Program-made: the position numbers and the translations under genes
The notes under the pieces: generated by a model
The model's database searches: none
What the model was told of the DNA's origin: nothing
What the model saw: only the letters and a program-made list of their open reading frames with translations
Part shown: piece by piece, positions 1 to 8,778 of the stretch
How positions within the stretch are numbered: the stretch's first letter is position 1
Layout: every line of letters starts with the position of its first letter
Assembly: GCF_036346295.1 (NCBI RefSeq)
Contig: NZ_CP107819.1
Coordinates: forward strand, 4,960,001-5,024,000
Length of the DNA stretch: 64,000 nt
Source: Streptomyces sp. NBC_00536
GTDB lineage: Bacteria > Actinomycetota > Actinomycetes > Streptomycetales > Streptomycetaceae
Direction: 5' to 3'

Positions 1-66
1 GTGCGCGGCGGCGCCCCCGCGCCGCCGGTCCTGCCGCGCGGCCGGTGTTCCGTGCCGCGTCGTCGT

Positions 67-1410
67 TCAGCCCAGGGCGACGGGCTCGGATGAGCCCTCC
101 GCCCAGGCCGTCAGTGGGGTGAAGCCGCGGTGTCCGCATTCGCCGAACACCGTCACCGGACCGCCCCCGGACAGGGCGGCCAGCTGCCACAGCCCCGACC
201 GTGACCGCCCGGCGGCCACCGTCACCGGCAGGGCGGACGTCCCCTCCGCGTCCGCCAGCTGCCAGCCCCGTTCCCCGGGTATCGGGACCACCGGGCCGAG
301 TACCACCGGCCAGGCGTCCAGCCACGGGTCCGCGCGCAGCGCCGTTCCATAGGCGTCGAGCGCGGCCCCCGTCGAGATCCCGGCCGGGACCCCGGGCCAG
401 GGCGCGGGTGCGGCGAACCGCTCCCCGAGATCCGCCCGCAGCCCCGCCGATCCGGGCCGGAACCGGGCCTCCGCGTCCAGGGCCAGGCCCACCGGCAGCG
501 CGAGCCCCGGTGGCCGCCCCGGCGGACCGAAGTCCAGGACCAGCGCGGCCCGTCCGCTCACCGCCCCGCGCAGCCAGATCCGGCGCGTGGTGAGCCGGCC
601 GTCCGGCGAGACGGTGTCGTACTGGGCCAGGACCAGCCATCGGTCACGCACCGCGTCCCCCTCCGCGGTGCCCGTCATGCCGACCCTGGCCCGGACCGTG
701 GCGGCCAGCGGCCCGGGTAGTTCCCCCACCCCGAGCCAGGCCCGGTCCAGCAGATGGAGGAGCGCGCACTCCTCCAGCATCCGGCCGGGCCAGCCCGGGC
801 CGGAGGCCGGTATCGTGCCCAACTCCCTTACGCGGGAGGCCAGTCCGGGTGCCTGTGCATCGACCATACGGGCCGCCGTCTCCTCCCACAGGGAATATCC
901 GGCGTGCTCCTGACCGGCCAGTCCGCCGCGCAGCAGATCGGCCAGCCGCTGCTCAAGCTCGCTCACGCCGGCGCTGATCCGGGCCGCCCGGCGCTCACCG
1001 CGCCGCCGGGCCGCTTCCGGGTCGGCCGCCGCCTTGGCCGCCCCCGGGGCCGCGCTCCGCCGGGCCTGTCCGGCCCGCTTGGTGAGCCAGTCCGCGGCCC
1101 ATTCCGGGGCCTCGGCGGGCTCGCCGAAGCCTTCCGCCGCCCAGAGCAGCAGCAGACCCAGCGCGTGCTTGCACGGGAACTTCCGGCTCGGGCAGGAGCA
1201 CGTGTACGCCGGGCCCGTCAGGTCCACGACCGTCCGGTACGGCGTACTGCCGCTGCCCTTGCACCACCCCCAGACCGCACCGGAAGCGGAACCTCCGGTC
1301 TGCGACCACGGCCCTGCCCCGCCCAGCTTGCCTCCCGCCTTGCGTGACGCCACGTCAGGAGCCAGAGCCAGTACCTGTTCCGCTGTCCAGCGGACCCCCT
1401 GCTCAGTCAT
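67..1410 (-). CDS. SWIM zinc-finger family protein
   Basis: A 447-residue protein with one clear SWIM motif, CxCx(n)CxH, seen as C-S-C-P-S-R-K-F-P-C-K-H about a quarter of the way in. SWIM domains bind zinc and usually contact DNA or protein; the rest is helical and Ala/Arg-rich with no enzyme motif I recognise. The ATG at 1408-1410 is chosen because a -10-like TACGGT ends 7 bases upstream, so the message is probably leaderless or nearly so; an in-frame extension to 1497 would run through the promoter. The gene diverges from the MoxR/DUF5682/VWA operon, a neighbourhood I know from other actinomycetes, which suggests one system. The biochemical role is unknown. Confidence 0.85.
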   Translation of the reverse strand: MTEQGVRWTAEQVLALAPDVASRKAGGKLGGAGPWSQTGGSASGAVWGWCKGSGSTPYRTVVDLTGPAYTCSCPSRKFPCKHALGLLLLWAAEGFGEPAEAPEWAADWLTKRAGQARRSAAPGAAKAAADPEAARRRGERRAARISAGVSELEQRLADLLRGGLAGQEHAGYSLWEETAARMVDAQAPGLASRVRELGTIPASGPGWPGRMLEECALLHLLDRAWLGVGELPGPLAATVRARVGMTGTAEGDAVRDRWLVLAQYDTVSPDGRLTTRRIWLRGAVSGRAALVLDFGPPGRPPGLALPVGLALDAEARFRPGSAGLRADLGERFAAPAPWPGVPAGISTGAALDAYGTALRADPWLDAWPVVLGPVVPIPGERGWQLADAEGTSALPVTVAAGRSRSGLWQLAALSGGGPVTVFGECGHRGFTPLTAWAEGSSEPVALG

Positions 1411-1417
1411 GTGCTCC

Positions 1418-1440
1418 ACCGTAGGGACCCCCACTGACAA
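1418..1440 (-). promoter_or_regulatory. PafBC-type DNA-damage promoter for the SWIM gene
   Basis: On the minus strand the bases read TTGTCAGTG (1440-1432), an 8-base spacer, then TACGGT (1423-1418). This matches the published RecA-independent damage promoter TTGTCRGTG-N8-TANNNT at every defined position. The -10 ends 7 bases before the ATG at 1410. Confidence 0.7.
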
Positions 1441-1477
1441 TCGCTCTGACCTGCAACAACGCTGCGAACAAGGGGCG

Positions 1478-1500
1478 TTGTCAGTGGGGTGGTGCACCGT
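1478..1500 (+). promoter_or_regulatory. PafBC-type DNA-damage promoter for the MoxR operon
   Basis: On the plus strand TTGTCAGTG (1478-1486) is followed by 8 bases and CACCGT (1495-1500), one mismatch from TANNNT. With its minus-strand partner it forms a perfect 12-bp inverted repeat, CCCCACTGACAA (1429-1440) against TTGTCAGTGGGG (1478-1489), so both divergent units probably respond to the same activator. Confidence 0.6.
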
Positions 1501-1544
1501 GGTCTCAGCAGTCGGAAGCGGCTGCCGAGCATTGGAGGGGGACC

Positions 1545-2651
1545 ATGACCATGCCCGAGAAGAGCGCCGGTGCCGAGGTGCTGCGCCCGCACGCCGAAGA
1601 CGCCTTCGCCCATGAACTGAAAGCCCTGGCGGCGGCCGACGACCGGACCCGCCCGGTCCGCTGGAAGCTCTCGCCCTGGGCCGTCGCCACCTACCTGCTC
1701 GGCGGCGAACTCCCCGACGGCACCGTCATCACGCCCAAGTACGTCGGCCCGCGCCGCATCGTCGAAGTCGCCGTCACCACCCTCGCCACCGACCGCGCCC
1801 TGCTGCTCCTCGGCGTCCCCGGCACTGCCAAGACCTGGGTGTCCGAGCACCTCGCCGCCGCGGTCAGCGGGGACTCCACCCTGCTCGTCCAGGGCACCGC
1901 GGGCACCCCGGAAGAAGCCATGCGCTACGGCTGGAACTACGCCCGGCTGCTCGCCCACGGCCCCAGCCGCGAGGCCCTCGTCCCCAGCCCCGTCATGCGG
2001 GCCATGACCGAGGGCCTGACCGCCCGGGTCGAGGAGCTGACCCGGATCCCCGCGGACGTCCAGGACACCCTGATCACCGTGCTGTCCGAGAAGACCCTGC
2101 CCATACCCGAGCTGGGCCAGGAGGCGCAGGCGGTCCGCGGCTTCAACCTCATAGCCACCGCCAACGACCGCGACCGCGGGGTCAACGAACTCTCCAGCGC
2201 GCTGCGCCGCCGCTTCAACACCGTCGTCCTGCCGCTGCCCGCGACCGCCGACGCCGAGGTCGACATCGTGGCCCGCCGGGTCGACCAGATGGGCCGCGCG
2301 CTGGACCTGCCGCCCGCGCCCGAGGGCCTGGACGAGATCCGCCGCGTCGTCACCGTCTTCCGCGAGCTGCGCGGCGGCATCACCGACGACGGGCGTACGA
2401 AGGTGAAGTCGCCGAGCGGCACCCTGTCCACCGCCGAGGCGATCTCCGTCGTCACCAACGGGCTGGCCCTCGCCGCCCACTTCGGCGACGGCGTGCTGCG
2501 CGCCTCGGACGTGGCCGCGGGCATCCTCGGCGCGGTCGTCCGCGACCCGGCCGCCGACACGCTGGTCTGGCAGGAGTACCTGGAGGCCGTGGTCCGCGAG
2601 CGCGACGGCTGGAAGGACTTCTACCGCGCCTGCCGGGAGGTGACGGTATGA
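1545..2651 (+). CDS. MoxR-type AAA+ ATPase
   Basis: A 368-residue AAA+ ATPase of the MoxR group. The Walker A motif is GVPGTAKTW near residue 90. The Walker B region reads VEELTR where many MoxR proteins have DEINR, so the first acidic residue is Glu. Sensor 1 is NLIATAND, followed by SSALRRRF, the usual MoxR arginine region. MoxR ATPases act as chaperones with VWA-domain partners, and a VWA gene lies two genes downstream. Start at the ATG at 1545, with the ribosome-binding site GGAGGGGG just before it; a second in-frame ATG at 1551 is possible. Its end overlaps the next gene by 4 bases (ATGA), indicating translational coupling. Confidence 0.9.
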   Translation: MTMPEKSAGAEVLRPHAEDAFAHELKALAAADDRTRPVRWKLSPWAVATYLLGGELPDGTVITPKYVGPRRIVEVAVTTLATDRALLLLGVPGTAKTWVSEHLAAAVSGDSTLLVQGTAGTPEEAMRYGWNYARLLAHGPSREALVPSPVMRAMTEGLTARVEELTRIPADVQDTLITVLSEKTLPIPELGQEAQAVRGFNLIATANDRDRGVNELSSALRRRFNTVVLPLPATADAEVDIVARRVDQMGRALDLPPAPEGLDEIRRVVTVFRELRGGITDDGRTKVKSPSGTLSTAEAISVVTNGLALAAHFGDGVLRASDVAAGILGAVVRDPAADTLVWQEYLEAVVRERDGWKDFYRACREVTV

Positions 2652-5032
2652 GCCCGCGCGCCGGGGGACCGCTGCTGCTGGGCGTACGGCACCACGGGCC
2701 CGGCTCGGCCCGGGCCGTGCGGGCCGCGCTGGACGAGGCCCGGCCGCGGGCCGTGCTGATCGAGGGCCCGCCGGAAGGGGACGCGCTGCTGCCGCTGGCC
2801 GCCGACCCCGGGATGCGGCCGCCGGTGGCCCTGCTGGCCCACGCCGCCGACGATCCGGGCCGGGCCGCGTTCTGGCCGCTGGCCGCCTTCTCCCCGGAGT
2901 GGGTCGCCCTCCGCTGGGCGCAGAGCAGACAGGTCCCGGTCCGCTTCATCGACCTCCCGGCCGCCCACTCCCTCGCCCCCGCCGCCGACCCGGAGGCGGA
3001 GGAAGGGGAAGGGGGCGACGGCGACGGGGATGGGGAGACCGGCCCGGCCGCCGGGGTCCGGCTCGACCCCCTCGCCGTCCTCGCCGGGACCGCCGGGTAC
3101 GAGGACCCGGAGCGCTGGTGGGAGGACGTCGTCGAGCACCGGGGGAGCGGCGGCCGGGCCGCGCCACTGGCCGCGTTCGAGGCGCTCGGCGAGGCGATGG
3201 CCGCCCTGCGCGAGGCGTATGGCGACGGCGGCCACCCCCGCGACCCGGTCCGCGAGGCCCACATGCGCCAGCGGATGCGGGCCGCCCGCCGCGAGTTCGG
3301 CGACGACTACGCGGTGGTGTGCGGGGCCTGGCACGTCCCGGCGCTGGGCGCGAAGACCACGGCCGCCGCCGACAAGGCGCTGCTCACCGGACTGCCCAAG
3401 GTCAAGGTGGAGACCACCTGGGTGCCCTGGACCCACCGCAGGCTGGCCCGGGCCGGCGGATACGGCGCGGGCATCACCTCCCCCGGCTGGTACGCGCACC
3501 TCTTCGCGGCCCGCGACCGGCCCGTGGAGCGCTGGCTGACCAAGATCGCCGGGCTGCTCCGGGAAGAGGACCGGCAGGTCTCCTCGGCCCATGTGATCGA
3601 GGCCGTCCGGCTCGCGGAGACCCTGGCCGCGATGCGCGGCCGCCCGCTGCCCGGCCTCGGTGAAACCCTCGAAGCGGCCCGGGCGGTGATGTGCGAGGGC
3701 TCCGACATCCCCCTCGCGCTGATCGAGGACCGCCTGGTCGTGGGCGACGTCCTCGGCGAAGTCCCGGACGCGGCGCCCGTCGTACCCCTCCAGCGGGACC
3801 TGACCCGGCAGCAGCGCTCCCTGCGCCTCAAGGCGGAGGCCCAGGAGCGGGACCTGGAGCTGGACCTGCGCAAGGACACCGACGGCGCCAAGAGCCTGCT
3901 GCTGCACCGGCTGCGGCTGCTGGGCATCGGCTGGGGCACGCCGACCGCCGCCCGGAGCAGCACCGGCACCTTCCGCGAGAGCTGGCGCCTGCGCTGGGAA
4001 CCGGAGCTGTCGGTGCGGGTCGCCGAGGCCGGGGTCTGGGGCACCACCGTGCTCGCCGCGGCCACCGCCAAGGCGGAGGCCGAGGCGGCCGCCGCCGGGG
4101 AGCTGGGCGAGGTCACCGCGCTGGCCGAGCAGTGCCTGCTGGCCGGGCTGTCGCGGGCATTGCCCGCCGTCCTCCAGGCGCTGGCCGACCGGGCCGCCCT
4201 GGACACCGATGTGGCCCGGCTCGCCCGGGCCCTGCCCGCCCTCGCCCGCTCGCTGCGCTACGGCGATGTGCGCGGCACCGACACGGCCGCGCTGGGCACG
4301 GTCGCGGCCGGGCTCGCCGAGCGGATATGCGTCGCGCTGCCGGCCGCCTGCGCCACCGGGCTCGACGCCGACGCGGCGGCCGAAATGCGCGGCCATGTGG
4401 ACGCGGTCCACGGCGCGATCGGGCTGCTCGGCCGCGACGGCGACGGCGGGAGCGACGGCGACGGCGGCGAAGGCGATGGCACCGGTGCCGGCGGGCTCGG
4501 CGGGCGCTGGAGGGCCGTCCTGCGGGCGCTGGCGGGCCGGGACACGGTGCCCGGGCTGATCCGCGGCCGGGCGGTCCGGCTGCTGCTGGACGAGGGCGCC
4601 CTGCCGGCCGGGGAGACCGCCCGGCTGATGGGGCTCGCGCTGTCCCCGGCGGCCGCGCCCGCCGACGCGGCCGGCTGGATCGAGGGCTTCGCGGGCGGTG
4701 CTTCCGGCGGCGGCACCCTGCTGGTCCACGACGAGCGGCTGCTCGGCCTGATCGACGCCTGGCTGACCGGAGTGCCGGAGCGCGCGTTCGTCGACGTACT
4801 GCCGCTGCTGCGGCGGACGTTCGGCGCGTACGAGCCGGGGGTCAAGCGGACCCTGGGCGAGCTGGTGCGCCGCGGGCCCGCCGCCGGGGCCGCGGCCACG
4901 GCCGGGACGGCCCCGGAAGGCTTCGGGCCCGAGCTGGACACGGATCGGGCGGACGCGGTGGTGGCGCTGGTCCGGATGCTGCTGGCGGGGGCCCGTAGCG
5001 AAGACGACGACCTGGTGGGGGTGGCCCGGTGA
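2648..5032 (+). CDS. DUF5682 family protein, possible TIKI/TraB-like metal hydrolase
   Basis: A 794-residue protein of the DUF5682 type that accompanies MoxR/VWA genes. The first 230 residues carry features of the TIKI/TraB/PrgY superfamily: a GX2H motif (G12-V-R-H15) after a hydrophobic strand, a conserved-looking Glu in LIEGPPE (E39), and a second GX2H motif (G226-A-W-H229) in VVCGAWH. In TIKI/TraB proteins two GX2H motifs and an acidic residue form the metal site. The rest is Ala/Leu-rich helical sequence with acidic low-complexity patches near residues 118-128 and 600-615. No signal peptide or membrane segment is evident. It is coupled by overlap to both neighbours. Family call firm; superfamily link is my inference from motifs. 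Confidence 0.8.
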   Translation: MSPRAGGPLLLGVRHHGPGSARAVRAALDEARPRAVLIEGPPEGDALLPLAADPGMRPPVALLAHAADDPGRAAFWPLAAFSPEWVALRWAQSRQVPVRFIDLPAAHSLAPAADPEAEEGEGGDGDGDGETGPAAGVRLDPLAVLAGTAGYEDPERWWEDVVEHRGSGGRAAPLAAFEALGEAMAALREAYGDGGHPRDPVREAHMRQRMRAARREFGDDYAVVCGAWHVPALGAKTTAAADKALLTGLPKVKVETTWVPWTHRRLARAGGYGAGITSPGWYAHLFAARDRPVERWLTKIAGLLREEDRQVSSAHVIEAVRLAETLAAMRGRPLPGLGETLEAARAVMCEGSDIPLALIEDRLVVGDVLGEVPDAAPVVPLQRDLTRQQRSLRLKAEAQERDLELDLRKDTDGAKSLLLHRLRLLGIGWGTPTAARSSTGTFRESWRLRWEPELSVRVAEAGVWGTTVLAAATAKAEAEAAAAGELGEVTALAEQCLLAGLSRALPAVLQALADRAALDTDVARLARALPALARSLRYGDVRGTDTAALGTVAAGLAERICVALPAACATGLDADAAAEMRGHVDAVHGAIGLLGRDGDGGSDGDGGEGDGTGAGGLGGRWRAVLRALAGRDTVPGLIRGRAVRLLLDEGALPAGETARLMGLALSPAAAPADAAGWIEGFAGGASGGGTLLVHDERLLGLIDAWLTGVPERAFVDVLPLLRRTFGAYEPGVKRTLGELVRRGPAAGAAATAGTAPEGFGPELDTDRADAVVALVRMLLAGARSEDDDLVGVAR

Positions 5033-6261
5033 ACACGACGGACACAGCGGACATGACAGACGCGACGGACACGGCGGAGGTGGCGGACACGGCGAGCGCG
5101 GAGGACGGGGCGGGGGAGCGGCTGCGGCGCTGGCGCCTGGTCCTCGGCGGGGGCGAGGCCGACGGCACCGGACACGCGCTGACCGGCCGGGACGCGGCGA
5201 TGGACGCGGCCCTCGGCGCGCTCTACGGCGGCGCCGGGAACGGCGGCGGTCGCAAGGGGGCCGCCCGCGGGGGCGAGCGGTCCGCCGGGCTCGGGGCGTC
5301 CGCCCCGGCGGTGGCCCGCTGGCTGGGTGACATCCGTACGTACTTCCCCGCATCGGTCGTCCAGGTCATGCAGCGCGACGCCATCGAGCGGCTCGGGCTG
5401 TCCGCCCTGCTGCTGGAACCGGAGATGCTGGAAGCCGTCGAGCCGGACGTCCACCTCGTCGGCACCCTGCTCTCCCTCAACAAGGCGATGCCCGACACCA
5501 CCCGCGAGACCGCCCGGATGGTGGTGCGCAAGGTGGTCGGGCAGCTGGAGAAGAAACTCTCCGGCCGCACCCGGGCCACCCTCGGCGGCGCGCTCGACCG
5601 CTCCGCCCGGATCAGCCGCCCCCGCCACCGGGACATCGACTGGGACCGCACGATCCGCGCCAACCTCAAGAACTACCTGCCCGAACACCGCACGGTCGTC
5701 CCCGAACGGCTGATCGGCTACGGCCGGTCGGAGCGGTCGGTGAAGAAGGAGGTGATCCTCTGCATCGACCAGTCGGGTTCGATGGCGGCCTCCGTCGTCT
5801 ACGCCTCGGTCTTCGGCGCCGTCCTCGCCTCCATGCGCTCCCTCGCCACCCGCCTCGTCGTCTTCGACACCGCGGTCGTGGACCTCACCGACCAGCTGGA
5901 CGACCCGGTGGACGTCCTGTTCGGCACCCAGCTCGGCGGTGGCACGGACATCAACCGGGCCCTCGCCTACTGCCAGTCGAAGATCACCCGGCCCGCGGAC
6001 ACCGTCGTCGTCCTGATCAGCGACCTCTACGAGGGCGGCATCCGCAACGAAATGCTGCGCCGGGTCGCGGCGATGAAGGCGGCGGGCGTCCAGTTCGTCA
6101 CCCTGCTCGCGCTCTCCGACGAGGGCGCCCCCGCCTACGACCGGGAGCACGCGGCGGCCCTCGCCGCCCTGGGCGCCCCGGCCTTCGCCTGCACCCCCGA
6201 CCTCTTCCCGGAGGTGATGGCGGCCGCGATAGAGAAGAAGCCGCTCCCGGTCCCGTCGTGA
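5029..6261 (+). CDS. VWA (von Willebrand A) domain protein
   Basis: A 410-residue protein with a C-terminal VWA domain from about residue 235. The metal-ion-dependent adhesion site is intact: DQSGS (DxSxS), a Thr in GGGTDINRA, and an Asp in LISDLYEGG. Such cytoplasmic VWA proteins are typical partners or clients of MoxR ATPases. The N-terminal part is variable and acidic (a run of Thr/Asp/Ala), then helical. The GTG start overlaps the DUF5682 stop (GTGA), so the three genes form one translationally coupled operon. Confidence 0.9.
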   Translation: MNTTDTADMTDATDTAEVADTASAEDGAGERLRRWRLVLGGGEADGTGHALTGRDAAMDAALGALYGGAGNGGGRKGAARGGERSAGLGASAPAVARWLGDIRTYFPASVVQVMQRDAIERLGLSALLLEPEMLEAVEPDVHLVGTLLSLNKAMPDTTRETARMVVRKVVGQLEKKLSGRTRATLGGALDRSARISRPRHRDIDWDRTIRANLKNYLPEHRTVVPERLIGYGRSERSVKKEVILCIDQSGSMAASVVYASVFGAVLASMRSLATRLVVFDTAVVDLTDQLDDPVDVLFGTQLGGGTDINRALAYCQSKITRPADTVVVLISDLYEGGIRNEMLRRVAAMKAAGVQFVTLLALSDEGAPAYDREHAAALAALGAPAFACTPDLFPEVMAAAIEKKPLPVPS

Positions 6262-6334
6262 GGGAGGGTCCGTCGCCCGTCCGGCCGCTCACCGGACCCG
6301 CCGACTGGACCACGTCCCCGGCCGCTGGACAGGG

Positions 6335-6406
6335 GCAGATCGCACGAATCTGCAGATCAAGCGTGAGGCGATCTGTGACAGGTATCACCGCTCAGGTGTG
6401 ATCTGC
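6335..6406. promoter_or_regulatory. Array of GCAGATC/GATCTGC half-sites upstream of sucC
   Basis: The 321-base gap 6262-6582 holds no gene. It contains GCAGATC at 6335-6341 and 6352-6358 and the opposite orientation at 6370-6376 (GATCTGT) and 6400-6406 (GATCTGC). A GATAAC -10-like box lies near 6431 and a short GGGAC/GTCCC repeat at 6413-6426. The arrangement looks like an operator for a dimeric regulator controlling sucCD; the regulator is unknown. Confidence 0.35.
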
Positions 6407-6582
6407 GATTTAGGGACCTACGTCCCACGGGGATAACCTGCGAGACGGACATGCCGCGTCCACGGTCACCGTGTGCGCCTCCCCTGTGACAGCGCCGTCA
6501 CGTTGCCCTCCGCGGCACGCCCACGCAGATAGCAGAAAACCGCGAATCACTGCGAATCTTTGAAGACAAGGGACGGACGCGC

Positions 6583-7761
6583 GTGGACCTGTTCGAGTAC
6601 CAGGCGAGGGACCTCTTCGCCAAGCACGGTGTACCGGTGCTGGCCGGTGAAGTGATCGACACGCCTGAGGCAGCCCGCGAGGCGACCGAGCGCATGGGCG
6701 GCAAGTCCGTCGTCAAGGCGCAGGTCAAGGTCGGCGGACGTGGCAAGGCCGGTGGCGTCAAGCTCGCCGCGACCCCGGACGAGGCCGTCGCTCGCGCGAC
6801 GGACATCCTCGGCATGGACATCAAGGGCCACACGGTCCACAAGGTGATGATCGCCGAGACCGCCCCCGAGATCGCCGAGGAGTACTACGTCTCGTACCTC
6901 CTCGACCGGACCAACCGCACCTTCCTGGCCATGGCCTCGGTGCAGGGCGGTGTGGAGATCGAGGTCGTCGCCGAGGAGAACCCCGACGCCCTCGCGAAGG
7001 TCCCGGTCAACGCCAACGAAGGCGTGACCATCGAGAAGGCCCGCGAGATCGTCGCCCAGGCGAAGTTCCCGGCCGAGGTCGCCGAGCAGGTCGCCGAGAT
7101 CCTGGTGACCCTGTGGAAGACCTTCATCGAAGAGGACGCCCTCCTCGTCGAGGTCAACCCGCTCGCGAAGGTGGCCGACGGCCGCGTCATCGCGCTCGAC
7201 GGCAAGGTGTCGCTCGACGAGAACGCCGAGTTCCGTCAGCCGCACCACGAGGCGTTCGTGGACCACGCGTCCGCGAACCCGCTCGAGGCGGCCGCCAAGG
7301 CCAAGAACCTCAACTACGTCAAGCTCGACGGTGAGGTCGGCATCATCGGCAACGGCGCGGGTCTCGTCATGAGCACCCTCGACGTCGTCGCCTACGCCGG
7401 TGAGAACCACGGTGGCGTCAAGCCGGCCAACTTCCTCGACATCGGCGGCGGCGCGTCCGCCGAGGTGATGGCGAACGGCCTCGAGATCATCCTCGGCGAC
7501 CCGGACGTCAAGTCCGTCTTCGTCAACGTCTTCGGTGGCATCACCGCCTGTGACGAGGTCGCCAACGGCATCGTCCAGGCCCTGGCCCTGCTGGAGAGCA
7601 AGGGCGAGGCGGTCACCAAGCCGCTGGTCGTCCGCCTCGACGGCAACAACGCCGAGCTGGGTCGCAAGATCCTCTCGGACGCCAACCACCCGCTGGTCCA
7701 GCGCGTGGACACCATGGACGGCGCGGCCGACAAGGCCGCCGAGCTCGCGGCTGCGAAGTAA
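6583..7761 (+). CDS. sucC: Succinate-CoA ligase, beta subunit
   Basis: 392 residues, full length for SucC. The N-terminus ([19 protein letters not shown]) is the standard ATP-grasp start, and [17 protein letters not shown] with [12 protein letters not shown] are family hallmarks of the nucleotide-binding and CoA-proximal regions. With SucD it converts succinyl-CoA to succinate with NTP formation in the TCA cycle. The GTG start at 6583 has an AAGGGACGG ribosome-binding sequence. SucD follows after 21 bases, so the two are co-transcribed. Confidence 0.98.
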   Translation: MDLFEYQARDLFAKHGVPVLAGEVIDTPEAAREATERMGGKSVVKAQVKVGGRGKAGGVKLAATPDEAVARATDILGMDIKGHTVHKVMIAETAPEIAEEYYVSYLLDRTNRTFLAMASVQGGVEIEVVAEENPDALAKVPVNANEGVTIEKAREIVAQAKFPAEVAEQVAEILVTLWKTFIEEDALLVEVNPLAKVADGRVIALDGKVSLDENAEFRQPHHEAFVDHASANPLEAAAKAKNLNYVKLDGEVGIIGNGAGLVMSTLDVVAYAGENHGGVKPANFLDIGGGASAEVMANGLEIILGDPDVKSVFVNVFGGITACDEVANGIVQALALLESKGEAVTKPLVVRLDGNNAELGRKILSDANHPLVQRVDTMDGAADKAAELAAAK

Positions 7762-7782
7762 GGGCAGAGGTCACAGACTCAC

Positions 7783-8676
7783 ATGGCTATCTTCCTCAAC
7801 AAGGACAGCAAGGTCATCGTCCAGGGCATGACCGGTGCCACGGGCATGAAGCACACCAAGCTGATGCTGGCTGACGGCACCAACATCGTCGGCGGCGTGA
7901 ACCCGCGCAAGGCGGGCACCACCGTCGACTTCGACGGCACCGAGATCCCGGTCTTCGGTTCCGTCGCCGAGGCGATGGAGAAGACGGGCGCCAACGTCTC
8001 CGTCCTCTTCGTCCCGCCGGCCTTCGCCAAGGCCGCCGTCGTCGAGGCCATCGACGCCGAGATCCCGCTGGCCGTCGTCATCACCGAGGGCATCGCGGTG
8101 CACGACTCCGCCGCCTTCTGGTCGTACGCGTCCAGCAAGGGCAACAAGACCCGGATCATCGGCCCGAACTGCCCCGGTCTCATCACGCCGGGCCAGTCCA
8201 ACGCCGGCATCATCCCGGGCGACATCACCAAGCCCGGCCGCATCGGTCTCGTGTCCAAGTCCGGCACGCTGACCTACCAGATGATGTACGAGCTGCGCGA
8301 CCTCGGCTTCTCGTCCGCCGTCGGCATCGGTGGCGACCCGGTCATCGGCACCACGCACATCGACGCCCTCGAAGCGTTCGAGGCCGACCCCGACACCGAC
8401 CTGATCGTCATGATCGGTGAGATCGGCGGCGACGCCGAGGAGCGTGCGGCGGACTACATCGCCAAGCACGTCACCAAGCCGGTCGTCGGTTACGTCGCGG
8501 GCTTCACCGCCCCCGAGGGCAAGACCATGGGCCACGCCGGCGCCATCGTCTCCGGCTCCTCCGGCACCGCGCAGGCCAAGAAGGAGGCCCTTGAGGCCGC
8601 CGGCGTCAAGGTCGGCAAGACGCCGACCGAGACGGCGAAGCTGGCGCGCGAGATCCTGAACGCCACGGGCGCCTGA
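7783..8676 (+). CDS. sucD: Succinate-CoA ligase, alpha subunit
   Basis: 297 residues, normal length. It has the CoA-binding Rossmann start ([11 protein letters not shown]), the [11 protein letters not shown] segment, and the phosphohistidine region [13 protein letters not shown] containing the catalytic His. It forms the heterodimer or heterotetramer with SucC. The start is the ATG at 7783 after AGGGCAGAGG. The operon ends at a strong hairpin at 8710-8754. Confidence 0.98.
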   Translation: MAIFLNKDSKVIVQGMTGATGMKHTKLMLADGTNIVGGVNPRKAGTTVDFDGTEIPVFGSVAEAMEKTGANVSVLFVPPAFAKAAVVEAIDAEIPLAVVITEGIAVHDSAAFWSYASSKGNKTRIIGPNCPGLITPGQSNAGIIPGDITKPGRIGLVSKSGTLTYQMMYELRDLGFSSAVGIGGDPVIGTTHIDALEAFEADPDTDLIVMIGEIGGDAEERAADYIAKHVTKPVVGYVAGFTAPEGKTMGHAGAIVSGSSGTAQAKKEALEAAGVKVGKTPTETAKLAREILNATGA

Positions 8677-8709
8677 TCTCAGCCGCACGGCTCTTCAGCT
8701 GTACGTGAA

Positions 8710-8754
8710 CGGGCGTGGCCCGCACCCATCGAGGGTGCGGGCCACGCCCGTTTT
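8710..8754. terminator. Terminator between sucD and the HTH gene
   Basis: A perfect 18-bp stem (8710-8727 with 8733-8750), loop ATCGA, then TTTT at 8751-8754. It lies between convergent genes, so it can serve both directions, though the T run favours sucCD. Confidence 0.92.
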
Positions 8755-8778
8755 CGCGTTCCGCGTCCGGTACCCGTC

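Noticed and set aside
2621..5353. 910-residue minus-strand ORF antisense to DUF5682
   Set aside because: Composition (Gly/Arg/Pro/Gln) is typical of the antisense frame of high-GC genes; the plus strand holds a coherent family protein with coupled starts.
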